Of a DNA stretch of 64,000 nucleotides, positions 17,739 through 26,412 are shown piece by piece; the first letter of the stretch is position 1; the number at the start of each line of letters is the position of its first letter. Under the pieces are notes generated by a model. It did not search any database and was not told where the DNA came from. It saw only the letters and a program-made list of their open reading frames with translations. The position numbers and the translations under genes are program-made. The DNA lies in the NCBI RefSeq assembly GCF_046297895.1, contig NZ_JBKBHC010000002.1, positions 372,001-436,000 on the forward strand. Direction: 5' to 3'. This DNA comes from Ferrovibrio sp046297895. Lineage in GTDB: Bacteria > Pseudomonadota > Alphaproteobacteria > Ferrovibrionales > Ferrovibrionaceae.

Positions 17739-18512
17739 CTATACCGCGCTGAGATTCGCCCAGGCGAGCGCGGCGCCCACCGAATCCAGAATCTCGCCCG
17801 GTGGCAGCGGCGGCCGTTCGACCATCAGCACGGGAATATGCAGTTCGGCAGCGGCGGCAATCTTGCCGGCCGCGCCGCCGGAATTCTTGGTCACCAGCAG
17901 TTCGATGCGATGCTGCTGCATCAAGGCGCGTTCGTCCTCTGGCCGGAACGGCCCGCGTCCGAGGACGAGCTCGCCCGGCGGCAGCACCACGCCATCGGCT
18001 GGCGGATCGATCATCCGCGTCAGGAACCACCGCCCATTCCCGTGCGGCTTATCCTCGCCGCCCAGCGGCACAAAAGGCCCGATTTCCTGCCGCCCCAGCG
18101 TGAGGAAGATGCGCTGCGCCGGATGGAAGCGCAGGAACACCGCCGCCGCCGTCACGCTCGGCATCATCGTCCAGCGGTCGCCCGGCGACGCTACCCAGGG
18201 CGGCCGCACCAGCTTGGCGCGCGGGACGCCTAAGGCCTGGCAGGCCTCATAGGCATGGCGCGCCATCTGCGCGGCGAAGGGATGCGTGGCATCCAGCACC
18301 AGATCGATCTTTTCGTTCACCAGATAATCGCTCAGGCCCGCCACGCCGCCGAAACCGCCGACACGCACCTCGCCTGGCGGCCGTTCCGGATTTTCGGTGC
18401 GACCGGCCAGCGAGGAAATACAGCGGATTTTCCCATGATGCTGCAGCTCGCGCGCCAGTCGCAGGCCTTCGCCGGTGCCGCCCAGCAGCAGCAGGTTGCG
18501 TTTGCGCGCCAT
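17739..18512 (-). CDS. cobK: Precorrin-6A reductase CobK/CbiJ
   Basis: 257 residues. It reduces precorrin-6A to 6B with NADPH. The N-terminal LLLLGGTGEGLRLAREL nucleotide-binding segment, DATHPFAAQMARHAYEAC near residue 75, and LVTKNSGGAAGKIAAA near residue 210 are family landmarks. The ATG at 18510-18512 overlaps the cbiD stop (ATGA). It lies on the strand opposite to the cobW-cobM operon and converges on its last gene. Confidence 0.95.
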   Translation of the reverse strand: MARKRNLLLLGGTGEGLRLARELQHHGKIRCISSLAGRTENPERPPGEVRVGGFGGVAGLSDYLVNEKIDLVLDATHPFAAQMARHAYEACQALGVPRAKLVRPPWVASPGDRWTMMPSVTAAAVFLRFHPAQRIFLTLGRQEIGPFVPLGGEDKPHGNGRWFLTRMIDPPADGVVLPPGELVLGRGPFRPEDERALMQQHRIELLVTKNSGGAAGKIAAAAELHIPVLMVERPPLPPGEILDSVGAALAWANLSAV

Positions 18513-19624
18513 CAAGAGGCTCCGCTGCTGCGGCCAACGATGCTGCCGGCACGATCCACCGCCACCACGTCGATGCGAATCCTTGCCGGCGCGACGATAC
18601 GCCCGGCCGCCTCGCGCGCCAGATTCGCCACATGATCGCCCAGCGGCAGACGCACCTGCTGTGCCATATGCAGCACTTCCAGGGCCGTGTTGGCCTCCAT
18701 CGCGCGAGCGACCAGCGCGGCATCGCCGCCGCATTCGCCCAGCCATTGCGCCAGCACGGCCTTGTCTACCTGGCTGCGGCCGGAATGCAGGTCCATCTGG
18801 CCCTGCGCCAGTTTCACCAGTTTGGCGAAGCCGCCGCCGATGGTCAGGCGCGGCAGCGGATGCTGGCGCAGGTATTTCAGCAGCGCGCCGGCGAAGTCGC
18901 CCATGTCGAGCAAGGCGATTTCAGGCAGATCGTAGAGCGCCTGCACGGCCGCCTCCGAGCTTGAGCCGGTGCACCCGGCGACATGATCGAGGCCTGCTGC
19001 AACCGCCACATCGACGCCGCGATGGATCGAGTGGATCCAGGCCGAACAGGAAAACGGCACGACGATGCCGGTGGTTCCCAGGATGCTTAAGCCCCCCACG
19101 ATGCCCAGCCGCGGATTCCAGGTGCGCTTGGCCAGGTCTGCGCCGCCCGGCACCGCGATCTCGATCTCGACATCCGGCGCCGCGCCATGGCGGGCCGCCA
19201 GCGCCAGCACCGCCTCGCGCATCATCTTGCGCGGCACCGGATTGATCGCCGGCTCGCCCGGCGGGATCGGCAGGCCGGCCCGCGTGACCATGCCCACGCC
19301 CTCGCCGGCGCGGAACACGATGCCGCTGCCGGGCGGACCATGGCGCACTTTCGAAAGGATCAGCGCCTGGTGGGTGACGTCGGGATCGTCGCCGGCATCC
19401 TTGACTATGCCGGCCTCGGCCCAGCCCTCTCCCATCGCCTCGCGCGCCAGGGCAAAGCTGGGCGTCTCTCCCTTCGGCAGGGTGATCGAGACCGGATCGG
19501 GAAAACGGCCGGTCAGCAATGCCTCATAGGCAGCCGCCGTCGCCGCCGTGGCGCAGGCGCCGGTGGTCCAGCCCCGGCGCAGGGCGGAGGCAGCTTCGGC
19601 AGGCATTTCGGCGGCCTGGGTCAT
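18512..19624 (-). CDS. cbiD: Cobalt-precorrin-5B C1-methyltransferase CbiD
   Basis: 370 residues from the ATG at 19622-19624. The motif LRRGWTTGACATAATAAAY near the N-terminus, LPKGETPSFAL, and AGEGVGMVTRAGLPIPPGEPAINPVPR around residue 130 onward identify CbiD. It methylates C1 and supports deacylation in the anaerobic route, replacing CobF of the aerobic route. It is co-transcribed with cobK and divergent from cobA. Confidence 0.95.
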   Translation of the reverse strand: MTQAAEMPAEAASALRRGWTTGACATAATAAAYEALLTGRFPDPVSITLPKGETPSFALAREAMGEGWAEAGIVKDAGDDPDVTHQALILSKVRHGPPGSGIVFRAGEGVGMVTRAGLPIPPGEPAINPVPRKMMREAVLALAARHGAAPDVEIEIAVPGGADLAKRTWNPRLGIVGGLSILGTTGIVVPFSCSAWIHSIHRGVDVAVAAGLDHVAGCTGSSSEAAVQALYDLPEIALLDMGDFAGALLKYLRQHPLPRLTIGGGFAKLVKLAQGQMDLHSGRSQVDKAVLAQWLGECGGDAALVARAMEANTALEVLHMAQQVRLPLGDHVANLAREAAGRIVAPARIRIDVVAVDRAGSIVGRSSGAS

Positions 19625-19637
19625 GGGGGGCGAAGTA

Positions 19638-19660
19638 TACACCGGCGCGCTGCCGGTGTA
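19638..19660. promoter_or_regulatory. Perfect inverted repeat between divergent cbiD and cobA
   Basis: TACACCGGC at 19638-19646 and GCCGGTGTA at 19652-19660 form 9-bp arms around five bases. The 46-bp gap between the two start codons holds little else. It could be an operator for both genes or a hairpin at the 5' end of one transcript. No regulator gene is nearby. Confidence 0.55.
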
Positions 19661-19670
19661 CCTTGCCGCC

Positions 19671-20486
19671 ATGCAAATACCCGCTCTGCAGATGCCGGTT
19701 TTCCCCTCCGGCTGGGTCTGGCTGGCCGGCGCCGGCCCCGGCGATCCGGGGCTGTTGACCCTGCATGCCGTGAACGCCCTGAACCAGGCCGACGTGGTGA
19801 TTTACGACGCCCTGGTGGGTGAGGCGATCCTGGCCTGTGCCCGGCCCGGCACGCTGCTGGAATATGCCGGCAAGCGCGGGGGCAAGCCCTCGCCGAAGCA
19901 GCGCGACATCTCGCTGCGGCTGGTCGAACTGGCGCGGCAGGGCAAGCGCGTGCTGCGGCTGAAGGGCGGCGATCCCTTCGTCTTTGGCCGCGGCGCGGAA
20001 GAGGCACTCAGCCTGCGCGAGGCCGGCATCCCCTTCCGCGTCATCCCCGGCATCTCGGCCGGCGTGGGCGGCCTGGCCTATGCCGGCATTCCGCTCACCC
20101 ACCGCGACACCAATTCCTGCGTCACCTTCCTCACCGGCCACAATGCCAGCGGCGAGGTGCCCGACAGCGTCGACTGGGCCGCGATGGTGCGCGCCTCGCC
20201 GGTGCTGGTGATCTACATGGCGATCAAGCATCTCGACATACTCGTGTCCAAGCTGCGCCATGCCGGCCTGGCGGGCGAACGTCCCGCCGCGCTGGTCAGC
20301 CATGCGACCCTGCCGCAGATGCGCGTTCTGCGCAGCAGGCTGGACGCCATCGTGGCGGCGGCGGCGGCGGCGAAGATCGAGCCGCCGGCCCTGCTGGTGG
20401 TGGGCGAAGTGGTCGACCTGCACGCGCTGTTCGGAACCAGCGACCTGCAGGCCAGGCTCGCACCGCCATGCCCGATCGCCATCTGA
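19671..20486 (+). CDS. cobA: Uroporphyrinogen-III C-methyltransferase (SUMT)
   Basis: 271 residues from the ATG at 19671. It makes precorrin-2 by methylating C2 and C7, the entry step to cobalamin and siroheme. Landmarks: VWLAGAGPGDPGLLTLHAV, VVIYDALVG, RLKGGDPFVFGRGAEEA, and VIPGISAGVGGLAYAGIPLT. It lacks the CysG oxidase/chelatase domain. It overlaps cobB by 19 bases. Confidence 0.96.
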   Translation: MQIPALQMPVFPSGWVWLAGAGPGDPGLLTLHAVNALNQADVVIYDALVGEAILACARPGTLLEYAGKRGGKPSPKQRDISLRLVELARQGKRVLRLKGGDPFVFGRGAEEALSLREAGIPFRVIPGISAGVGGLAYAGIPLTHRDTNSCVTFLTGHNASGEVPDSVDWAAMVRASPVLVIYMAIKHLDILVSKLRHAGLAGERPAALVSHATLPQMRVLRSRLDAIVAAAAAAKIEPPALLVVGEVVDLHALFGTSDLQARLAPPCPIAI

Positions 20487-21796
20487 CCCGCGGCCTGGTG
20501 ATCGCCGCGCCGGCATCGGCCAGCGGCAAGACGACCGTGACGCTCGCGCTGCTGCGCCTGCTGGCGCGCGAGGGTTGCATCGTCGCGCCCTTCAAGGCCG
20601 GACCGGACTACATCGACGGCGCCTTCCACCGCGCCGCCAGCGCCGGGCGGCCCTGCTACAACCTCGATGCCTATGCCATGCGGCCCGAGACCATCGCCGG
20701 CATTCTGCGCGCCGGTGCCATGGGCAGCGAGCTTGCGGTGATCGAGGGTGTGATGGGCCTGTTCGACGGCGCGGCGAACGGCGATGGCGCTACAGCCGAC
20801 ATCGCGGCGCAACTGAAGCTGCCGGTGCTGCTGGTGGTGGATGCGGCGCGCCAGAGCCAGTCGGTGGCAGCCCTGGTGCATGGTTTCCGCAGCTTCCGCG
20901 ACGACGTGCGGGTGAGCGGCGTGGTGCTCAACCGCGTCGGCACGGCACGGCACGAGACCCTGCTGCGCAAGGCGCTGGCCGGTATCGACATGCCGGTGGT
21001 GGCCGTGCTGCCTTCCGACAAGAAGCTGGCGCTGCCAAGCCGGCATCTCGGTCTGGTGCAGGCCGAGGAACGGGGCGGCCTGGAGCTTTTCCTCGACCGC
21101 GCCGCCGACTGGCTGCACCGCCATCTCGACCGCGCCGCGCTGGATGCGGCTCTCGCTCCGCTGCAGGTAGAGGCCGATGCGGCGTTGCGGCCGCTGGCGC
21201 CGCTGGGCCAGCATATCGCGGTGGCGCGAGACGAAGCGTTCGCTTTCGCCTATCCGCATCTGCTGCAGGGCTGGCGTGAGCAGGGCGCGAGCCTGAGTTT
21301 CTTCTCGCCGCTTCACGGCGGCTCACCCGACGCGCATGCCGACGCGATTTTCCTGCCCGGCGGCTATCCGGAACTGCATGCCGGAAAGCTGGCCGGCAAT
21401 ACGCGCCTGATGCAGGGCCTGCGCGCCGCCGCCATGCGGCAGGCCGCGATTTACGGCGAATGCGGCGGCTTCATGCTGCTGGGCAGCAGCCTGACCGATG
21501 GCGAAGGCCGGCAGCATGCCATGGCGGACCTGCTGCCCATCGAAACCAGCTTCGCCCAGCGCAAGCGCCGCCTGGGCTATCGCCGCATCGTCAGCCTGGC
21601 CGACACCGCGCTGGGGCCGAAGGGCAGCCGCTTTCGCGGCCATGAATTCCATTATTCGGTGCAGATGGGCCGCACCGACCGCGCGGCGGCGCTGTTTGCC
21701 GCCTGCGATGCCACCGGAGCCGATCTGGGCCCAACCGGCTGCCGCCAGGGCAGCGTATTCGGCAGCTATCTGCACCTGATCGACCGCGAGGACTGA
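20468..21796 (+). CDS. cobB: Cobyrinate/hydrogenobyrinate a,c-diamide synthase
   Basis: 442 residues. The N-terminal dethiobiotin-synthetase-like ATPase domain starts GLVIAAPASASGKTTVTLAL and has FKAGPDYIDGAFH and VIEGVMGLFDGA. The C-terminal glutamine amidotransferase domain has IFLPGGYPELHAGKL and the nucleophile in YGECGGFMLLG near residue 330. It amidates the a and c acetates using ATP and glutamine, producing the substrate of CobN. The start lies within the end of cobA. Confidence 0.95.
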   Translation: MPDRHLTRGLVIAAPASASGKTTVTLALLRLLAREGCIVAPFKAGPDYIDGAFHRAASAGRPCYNLDAYAMRPETIAGILRAGAMGSELAVIEGVMGLFDGAANGDGATADIAAQLKLPVLLVVDAARQSQSVAALVHGFRSFRDDVRVSGVVLNRVGTARHETLLRKALAGIDMPVVAVLPSDKKLALPSRHLGLVQAEERGGLELFLDRAADWLHRHLDRAALDAALAPLQVEADAALRPLAPLGQHIAVARDEAFAFAYPHLLQGWREQGASLSFFSPLHGGSPDAHADAIFLPGGYPELHAGKLAGNTRLMQGLRAAAMRQAAIYGECGGFMLLGSSLTDGEGRQHAMADLLPIETSFAQRKRRLGYRRIVSLADTALGPKGSRFRGHEFHYSVQMGRTDRAAALFAACDATGADLGPTGCRQGSVFGSYLHLIDRED

Positions 21797-21838
21797 ACGC
21801 CGCGCTGCGGTATCATCTTACGGCAGTCCCGGACCGCG

Positions 21839-21866
21839 CCTGATTTAAGGTGGAAAAGGAATCAGG
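21839..21866. repeat. Inverted repeat upstream of the PAS-like gene
   Basis: CCTGATT (21839-21845) and AATCAGG (21860-21866) are 7-bp arms around 14 bases, in the 88-bp gap after cobB. It may be an operator or a weak hairpin. There is no T-run. Confidence 0.35.
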
Positions 21867-21884
21867 GAACGCTCTCGCGCCGGC

Positions 21885-22355
21885 ATGATCAAATGGATCG
21901 ACATCCTCTCGCCCCGGCTACGCCACCTACATCGGGACTGGCTGCATTTCCGTGCCCATAACCTGATGCCGGCCGTGGCGGATTATAACGGCTTTGCCCG
22001 TGTCGAAGCGGTGGCGTCCATTCAGCAATACAGCGCCATGGTGATCATGCCTGCCGTCGGCGAGCCGCAGTTCAAGCATGTGGGCGACGGCCTGGGCGGC
22101 GTATTGCCGGCCTGCAGCAGCGGCATGCGGTTCAGCGATCTGGCATCGCCGGTGATGCGCGCCGCCCTGACTGGGCCGTTCCACCGCATCGCCACCAGCC
22201 GGCAGCCGGAAACGCGGCGCGGCAACACGCGCGGCGGCGAGACATCCGATTACGAAATGCTGCTGCTGCCGTTTTGCGACAGCCGGCTGCGGGTCTGCAT
22301 CATCCACGCCGTCTACGACCTGGCCGGCATCGACTGGAAAAGAGCTTTGGTATGA
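21885..22355 (+). CDS. PAS-like sensor domain protein
   Basis: 156 residues, no signal peptide or membrane segment. The pattern resembles the short PAS proteins common in Rhodospirillales (PAS_5-like): an N-terminal helix (LRHLHRDWLHFRAHNLMPAV), a core strand FKHVGDGLGGVLPACSSGMRFSDL, and C-terminal strands YEMLLLPFCDSRLRVCIIHAVYDL. No output domain is attached, so it may act on a partner protein. It overlaps the following GAF gene by ATGA, which suggests the two work together. The family call is tentative. Confidence 0.55.
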   Translation: MIKWIDILSPRLRHLHRDWLHFRAHNLMPAVADYNGFARVEAVASIQQYSAMVIMPAVGEPQFKHVGDGLGGVLPACSSGMRFSDLASPVMRAALTGPFHRIATSRQPETRRGNTRGGETSDYEMLLLPFCDSRLRVCIIHAVYDLAGIDWKRALV

Positions 22356-23164
22356 AAGAGCCCGCCATCCCCGAAGACGAAGAGTATCGCCTGGCGGCAC
22401 TGCGGGCGTTGCCGCTGCTGGATACGCCGCCGGAACCGGATTTCGACGCCCTGGTGCAGCTCGGGCAGGCCATGTTCGATGTTCCGACCTGTCTGGTCAC
22501 CCTGGTCGACAGCCAGCGCCAGTGGTTCAAGGCGCGGGCCGGACTCGAAGCCGCCGAAACGCCGCGTGCGCATTCCTTCTGCGGCCACGCCATCCTGCAG
22601 AACCGGGTCATGGTGGTGCCGGATGCGACCGAGGACGAACGGTTCCATGATAATCCACTGGTGACCGGCGTGCCCTTCATTCGGTTCTATGCCGGCGCCC
22701 CGATCCAGCTGCCCAGCGGCTATACCATCGGCACCGTCTGCATCCTGGGGCCTGAACCGCGCCGGGATTTCGGTGCCGCGCAGCAGGATCTGCTGGCCAA
22801 GCTGGCGATGCTGGCGCTTTCCGCCATCACCCTGCGCGCGTTGCGCAGCAATTTCGACCAGGCGCGCCGGGAAGCCGACCGGCGCCGCCTGCTGGTGCTG
22901 GCCAGCCCGGTGCCTCTGGCGCTGGCCGATGCGCAGGGCCGGCTGGAGGTGTTCAACGAAGCCTTTGCCGCACTCTGCCTGCGCCTGCCTGAGGAGGGCG
23001 GCGCCGTCGACAAGGCGCTGGGCTTCGGCCAGTGGCCGCCGGCCGCGATGGCCCGCAACGGATCGGACATGGCGGTGCTGACCTTTGCTGACCGCGACGT
23101 CCGGCTGGCGGTCTACCGCGATCCTGAAGGCTACATCCTGAGTCCTGCGCCCGACGGGCTCTGA
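22352..23164 (+). CDS. GAF domain protein with C-terminal PAS-like region
   Basis: 270 residues. The GAF domain (about residues 20-170) begins YRLAALRALPLLDTPPEPDF and has the frequent motif HSFCGHAIL followed by IRFYAGAPIQLPSGYTIGTV. A helix links it to a short PAS-like segment (about 185-265, containing ALADAQGRLEVFNEAFAAL). No kinase, cyclase or phosphodiesterase output domain is present. It is probably a sensor component acting with the upstream protein; the ligand is unknown. Confidence 0.8.
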   Translation: MKEPAIPEDEEYRLAALRALPLLDTPPEPDFDALVQLGQAMFDVPTCLVTLVDSQRQWFKARAGLEAAETPRAHSFCGHAILQNRVMVVPDATEDERFHDNPLVTGVPFIRFYAGAPIQLPSGYTIGTVCILGPEPRRDFGAAQQDLLAKLAMLALSAITLRALRSNFDQARREADRRRLLVLASPVPLALADAQGRLEVFNEAFAALCLRLPEEGGAVDKALGFGQWPPAAMARNGSDMAVLTFADRDVRLAVYRDPEGYILSPAPDGL

Positions 23165-23199
23165 ATCGGGGCATGGCCGAGGCCGCCGCGCCCAGGCGG

Positions 23200-23220
23200 C
23201 CCCGGCGTTGCGCGCCGGGG
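23200..23220 (+). repeat. GC-rich hairpin after the GAF gene
   Basis: CCCCGGCG and CGCCGGGG form 8-bp arms with a 5-base loop, 35 bases after the GAF stop. No T-run follows, so it is not a classical terminator; it may still mark the transcript end. Confidence 0.4.
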
Positions 23221-23313
23221 AACGGCTGCTACGATCCTGCCCAGGCAGCCCGATTCGCGGCTGCGTTGCATGGGTTAACCCTTCCTTTGCCGCTTTGCGC
23301 TAGTACCCGCAGA

Positions 23314-23844
23314 ATGCCGTCGCGTTTTGTCCTCATCCTGCTTCTGTCGCTGGTTGCCCCGCCGCTGGCGCCGCAGGCCGCATGGGCCGATGACGCGCCC
23401 CCGCCGGTGGCAGAGAAAGGCCCCGATTCCGGCCTGCCGCTGCCGCGGTTCGTCAGCCTGGCCGCCGACAAGGTGAATGCGCGCACCGGGCCGGGCTCGC
23501 GCTATCCCATCGCCTGGCAGTACCAGCGCCGCGGCCTGCCGGTGGAGGTGGTGGCGGAATACGAATACTGGCGCCGCATCCGCGACCATGACGGCACCGA
23601 GACCTGGGTGCACAAGAACCTCACCTCGGGCAAACGCTTCGCCGTGGTCGACGGCACGGTGCGCAGCCTGTTCAAGAAGCCCGACGCCGCCACCGACGTG
23701 CTGCTGACCGCCGAGCCCGGCGTGATGGCCCGCCTGCGCAAATGCCCCGATCTGGCCTGGTGCCAGGTGGAGATCGCCGGCACCAAGGGATGGATGCCGC
23801 GCAGCCATCTCTGGGGCCTGTATCCCAACGAAGTCTTCGACTGA
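23314..23844 (+). CDS. Secreted bacterial SH3-domain protein
   Basis: 176 residues. The signal peptide ends PQAAWADDAPP (cleavage after AWA likely). The mature part holds two SH3-like segments: one beginning FVSLAADKVNARTGPGSRYP (classical SH3_3 opening) and ending WVHKNLTSGKRF, and a second ending GWMPRSHLWGLYPNE. Such proteins usually bind cell-wall peptides in the periplasm. An upstream in-frame extension to 23173 would lack a signal peptide at its start and is not preferred. Confidence 0.85.
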   Translation: MPSRFVLILLLSLVAPPLAPQAAWADDAPPPVAEKGPDSGLPLPRFVSLAADKVNARTGPGSRYPIAWQYQRRGLPVEVVAEYEYWRRIRDHDGTETWVHKNLTSGKRFAVVDGTVRSLFKKPDAATDVLLTAEPGVMARLRKCPDLAWCQVEIAGTKGWMPRSHLWGLYPNEVFD

Positions 23845-23899
23845 CCTGCGGCATCGCGCCACGGCGCGGCGCGGCAGCCGCCGCCCTATCTTGCCCGCC

Positions 23900-24409
23900 A
23901 TGGCCGATCACAACGACAGCGACAGCACCTACGAACAGCGCCAGGCCCGCCGCGCCCAGATCGCGCCCGGCCATGCCGTCGGCGTGACCGAGGCGATGGT
24001 GCATGACGTGGTGCATGCCTTCTACGGCCGCATCCGCACTGACGCCATGCTGGGGCCGATCTTCGAGGGCGTGATCAGGGATAACTGGGATCACCACCTG
24101 GCCAAGATGTGCGACTTCTGGTCGTCGGTGCTGCTGATGACCGGGCGTTACGATGGCCGGCCGATGCCGGCGCATATCCGCATCGATGTCGGGCAGGGCG
24201 CCGGCCTGACTGACGCGCATTTCGCCCATTGGCTGGAACTGTTCCGCGCCACGGTGCGCGACCTCTGCCCGCCGGATGCGGCCGCGCTGTTTGAGGATCG
24301 CGCGCAGAAGATCGCCGCCTCGCTGCTGCAGGGCGTGCAGTTCAGCCGCGGCCAACTGCCCGACTGGCTCGGGCCGGTGAAGAGCGAACCCGCCAAAGAC
24401 TCGGCGTGA
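23900..24409 (+). CDS. Group III truncated haemoglobin
   Basis: 169 residues. The globin core (about residues 25-145) shows VHDVVHAFYGRIRTDAMLGP, the DHHLAKMCDFWSSVLLMTGRY block, and AHFAHWLELFRATV with candidate proximal His. Group III (trHbP) proteins bind haem and oxygen or NO in the cytoplasm; the role is rarely known. It lies between unrelated genes and has its own start (ATG at 23900). Confidence 0.85.
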   Translation: MADHNDSDSTYEQRQARRAQIAPGHAVGVTEAMVHDVVHAFYGRIRTDAMLGPIFEGVIRDNWDHHLAKMCDFWSSVLLMTGRYDGRPMPAHIRIDVGQGAGLTDAHFAHWLELFRATVRDLCPPDAAALFEDRAQKIAASLLQGVQFSRGQLPDWLGPVKSEPAKDSA

Positions 24410-24416
24410 GGCACCA

Positions 24417-25085
24417 TCAGGCGTGAAGCGGAGGTCCGTCTTTCGCGTAATGCACCATGCGCTGGCCCGGCAGCAGATCATAGGCTGACTGCCAACCTGG
24501 AAGACCGGCAATGCGATCCAGCCAGGCGCGGATTCCCGGATGCGTGACGGCGAAATCGTAGCCCGTCTCATCAGCCGGGAAATGCAGATAGGCCATCATC
24601 GAAATATCGGCCACGGTAAAACCAGTTCCGGCCACGAAGGCCGAAGACACCACCTGCTTTTCCAGGATCCCGAGGAAGTCATCCAGCCGGCGGCGGAAAT
24701 ATGTCAGCACATGGGGATCGGGTTTCGGCGTGAAGCTGCGCATGAAGCGATAGGACGCCATATAGCCGGTAAGCTTATGATTGTCCCAGAACAGCCAGCG
24801 CAACACTTCGTATTTCTCGGCCGCCGTGCCTCCGCCGAACTTGCCGTATTTCTCGGCCAGTTTCATCAGAATCGGTGCGGTTTGGGTTAGCTTGACACCA
24901 TCTTCCTCCAGCACCGGAATCTCACCCATCGCATTGATATTGGCGCGCCATTCGGCCGAACGCGTCACGCCGCCAGCGAAGTCGGTCCAGACCGGCTCAA
25001 AATGCTGGCCACAGAGTCTCAGCATCAGCGCCAACTTGTAGCTGTTTCCGGACTCCGGAAAATAATGCAGACGATAAGACGGCAT
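24417..25085 (-). CDS. Glutathione S-transferase family protein
   Basis: 222 residues. The N-terminal thioredoxin-like domain runs from YRLHYFPESGNSYKLALMLR to the conserved cis-Pro and EDG turn (GEIPVLEEDGVKLTQTAPIL). The C-terminal helical domain has the family motif FTVADISMMAYLHFPADE. The substrate is unknown. It is divergent from the TetR gene at 25167, with a palindrome between, so the TetR protein probably regulates it. Confidence 0.9.
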   Translation of the reverse strand: MPSYRLHYFPESGNSYKLALMLRLCGQHFEPVWTDFAGGVTRSAEWRANINAMGEIPVLEEDGVKLTQTAPILMKLAEKYGKFGGGTAAEKYEVLRWLFWDNHKLTGYMASYRFMRSFTPKPDPHVLTYFRRRLDDFLGILEKQVVSSAFVAGTGFTVADISMMAYLHFPADETGYDFAVTHPGIRAWLDRIAGLPGWQSAYDLLPGQRMVHYAKDGPPLHA

Positions 25086-25121
25086 CGCGGATTCCTGTCA
25101 AGAACGAATGTACTTGTGAGA

Positions 25122-25147
25122 AGAACATTTGTTCTGTACAGTATACT
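25122..25147. promoter_or_regulatory. Candidate TetR operator and -10 element
   Basis: AGAACA (25122-25127) and TGTTCT (25130-25135) are 6-bp arms of a palindrome in the 81-bp gap between the divergent GST and TetR genes. A TATACT -10-like hexamer follows at 25142-25147, so binding would cover the -35 region of the TetR gene. Confidence 0.5.
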
Positions 25148-25166
25148 CGAACGAGGCAATGTCAAC

Positions 25167-25757
25167 ATGCATGACAATATGGCCATCTCAGATCGTCAGC
25201 AGGCGCTGATGGAAGTGACACTTCGCATTATCGGGCGACTGGGTGTGGATGGCGTGACACATCGCGCGGTTGCCGCCGAAGCCGGGTTGTCACTCGGCGC
25301 GATCACTCATCACTTCAGTTCGCGTGACAGCCTGGTGGAGGCCGCCTTGCACTACGCCTTGGCGCGTGAAACTGGGCGTCTGCGCGCGCTTAGCCTGTCA
25401 CTGCAGGATCACGTGATGGATATCGATGCCTGGATCGGCGCGCTGGCTGCGTGGTATGCCCGAGAACTGAAGACCGATGCAGAGGTACATATCGCCTGCT
25501 ATGAGGCTTTTCTGGCTGCGGCGCGCAGCCCGCGCTACCGCGACATTATCCAGCAATGGTTCTTCATATGGCAGCGTAGCGCCGAATTGGCCCTGAAGGC
25601 CGCTGGTTCGACGCGGCCTCAGCAGCATGCCGAGCTCTTTGTTTCCGCACTTATTGGCTTAGTCCTGCAGCAACTGGCCGCGCCGCGCCGCAACTTCCGC
25701 CGCGATGCCGTAGCGCTGCTGACCGGGCTGGTCGACGGCCTGCTCGGTCGGCGCTGA
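25167..25757 (+). CDS. TetR family transcriptional regulator
   Basis: 196 residues from the ATG at 25167. The N-terminal helix-turn-helix reads LRIIGRLGVDGVTHRAVAAEAGLSLGAITHHF (residues about 18-50), a standard TetR pattern. The C-terminal part is helical and would hold the ligand pocket. It is divergent from the GST gene and probably controls it and itself through the palindrome at 25122-25135. Confidence 0.9.
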   Translation: MHDNMAISDRQQALMEVTLRIIGRLGVDGVTHRAVAAEAGLSLGAITHHFSSRDSLVEAALHYALARETGRLRALSLSLQDHVMDIDAWIGALAAWYARELKTDAEVHIACYEAFLAAARSPRYRDIIQQWFFIWQRSAELALKAAGSTRPQQHAELFVSALIGLVLQQLAAPRRNFRRDAVALLTGLVDGLLGRR

Positions 25758-25760
25758 GCG

Positions 25761-26369
25761 CTAATATAGCCGGCTCTTGTAGCTTTCTTCCAGATTGGCA
25801 TCGGCCGCTTCGGCATCCAGCCCGCCCACCTGGTCGGCGATCACGCGGCCCAGCGTGGGGAAGGCATCGCGCGGCACCCGGCTTTCCGGCTGCCACAGGC
25901 CGGAGCGGATCATCGCCTTGCCGCAATGGAAAAACACCTCGCGCACACTGATCTTCAGCGCCGAAGCCGGCAGCTTGCCCTGCACCGCCAGCGGCGCGAG
26001 CAGGGCCGCGTCCGTCACGATCCCGGCGCGGCCATTCACGCGCAGGCTTTCGTTGATGCCCGGCACCAGAAACAGCAGGCCGACATCTGGGCTCTGCGTC
26101 ACGTTGCGAAGCGAGTCGATCAGGTTGTTGCCGCGCCGGTCAGGCAGCAGCAGCGTGGCATCGTCGATCACCTGCACGAAGCCCGGCGCATCGCCGCGCG
26201 GCGAGGCATCGGCGCCATCCGGCCCGTGGGTGGCCAGCACCACAAAGGGCGAGAGGGCGATGAAGGCCCTGGCGTGTTTGTCCAGCCGGCTAAGGATTTT
26301 CTTCTGCACCAGCTCGCTGGGCTGATCGTAGCAGCCGCGCAGGTCGGATTCACTGGAAAGAACGGTCAT
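25761..26369 (-). CDS. Pyridoxamine 5'-phosphate oxidase family flavin protein
   Basis: 202 residues. The split-barrel flavin fold is marked by FVVLATHGPDGADASPRGDAPGF and LLLPDRRGNNLIDSLRN near residue 75. It matches the subfamily annotated as MSMEG_1061-like FMN-binding proteins. The substrate is unknown and it is not the PdxH of vitamin B6 synthesis, which has a different C-terminus. The stop is four bases from the convergent TetR stop. Confidence 0.85.
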   Translation of the reverse strand: MTVLSSESDLRGCYDQPSELVQKKILSRLDKHARAFIALSPFVVLATHGPDGADASPRGDAPGFVQVIDDATLLLPDRRGNNLIDSLRNVTQSPDVGLLFLVPGINESLRVNGRAGIVTDAALLAPLAVQGKLPASALKISVREVFFHCGKAMIRSGLWQPESRVPRDAFPTLGRVIADQVGGLDAEAADANLEESYKSRLY

Positions 26370-26412
26370 GCTGGGCTCCTTGGTCGGCGCCCAGCATAAC
26401 GGTTTCCGGGAT

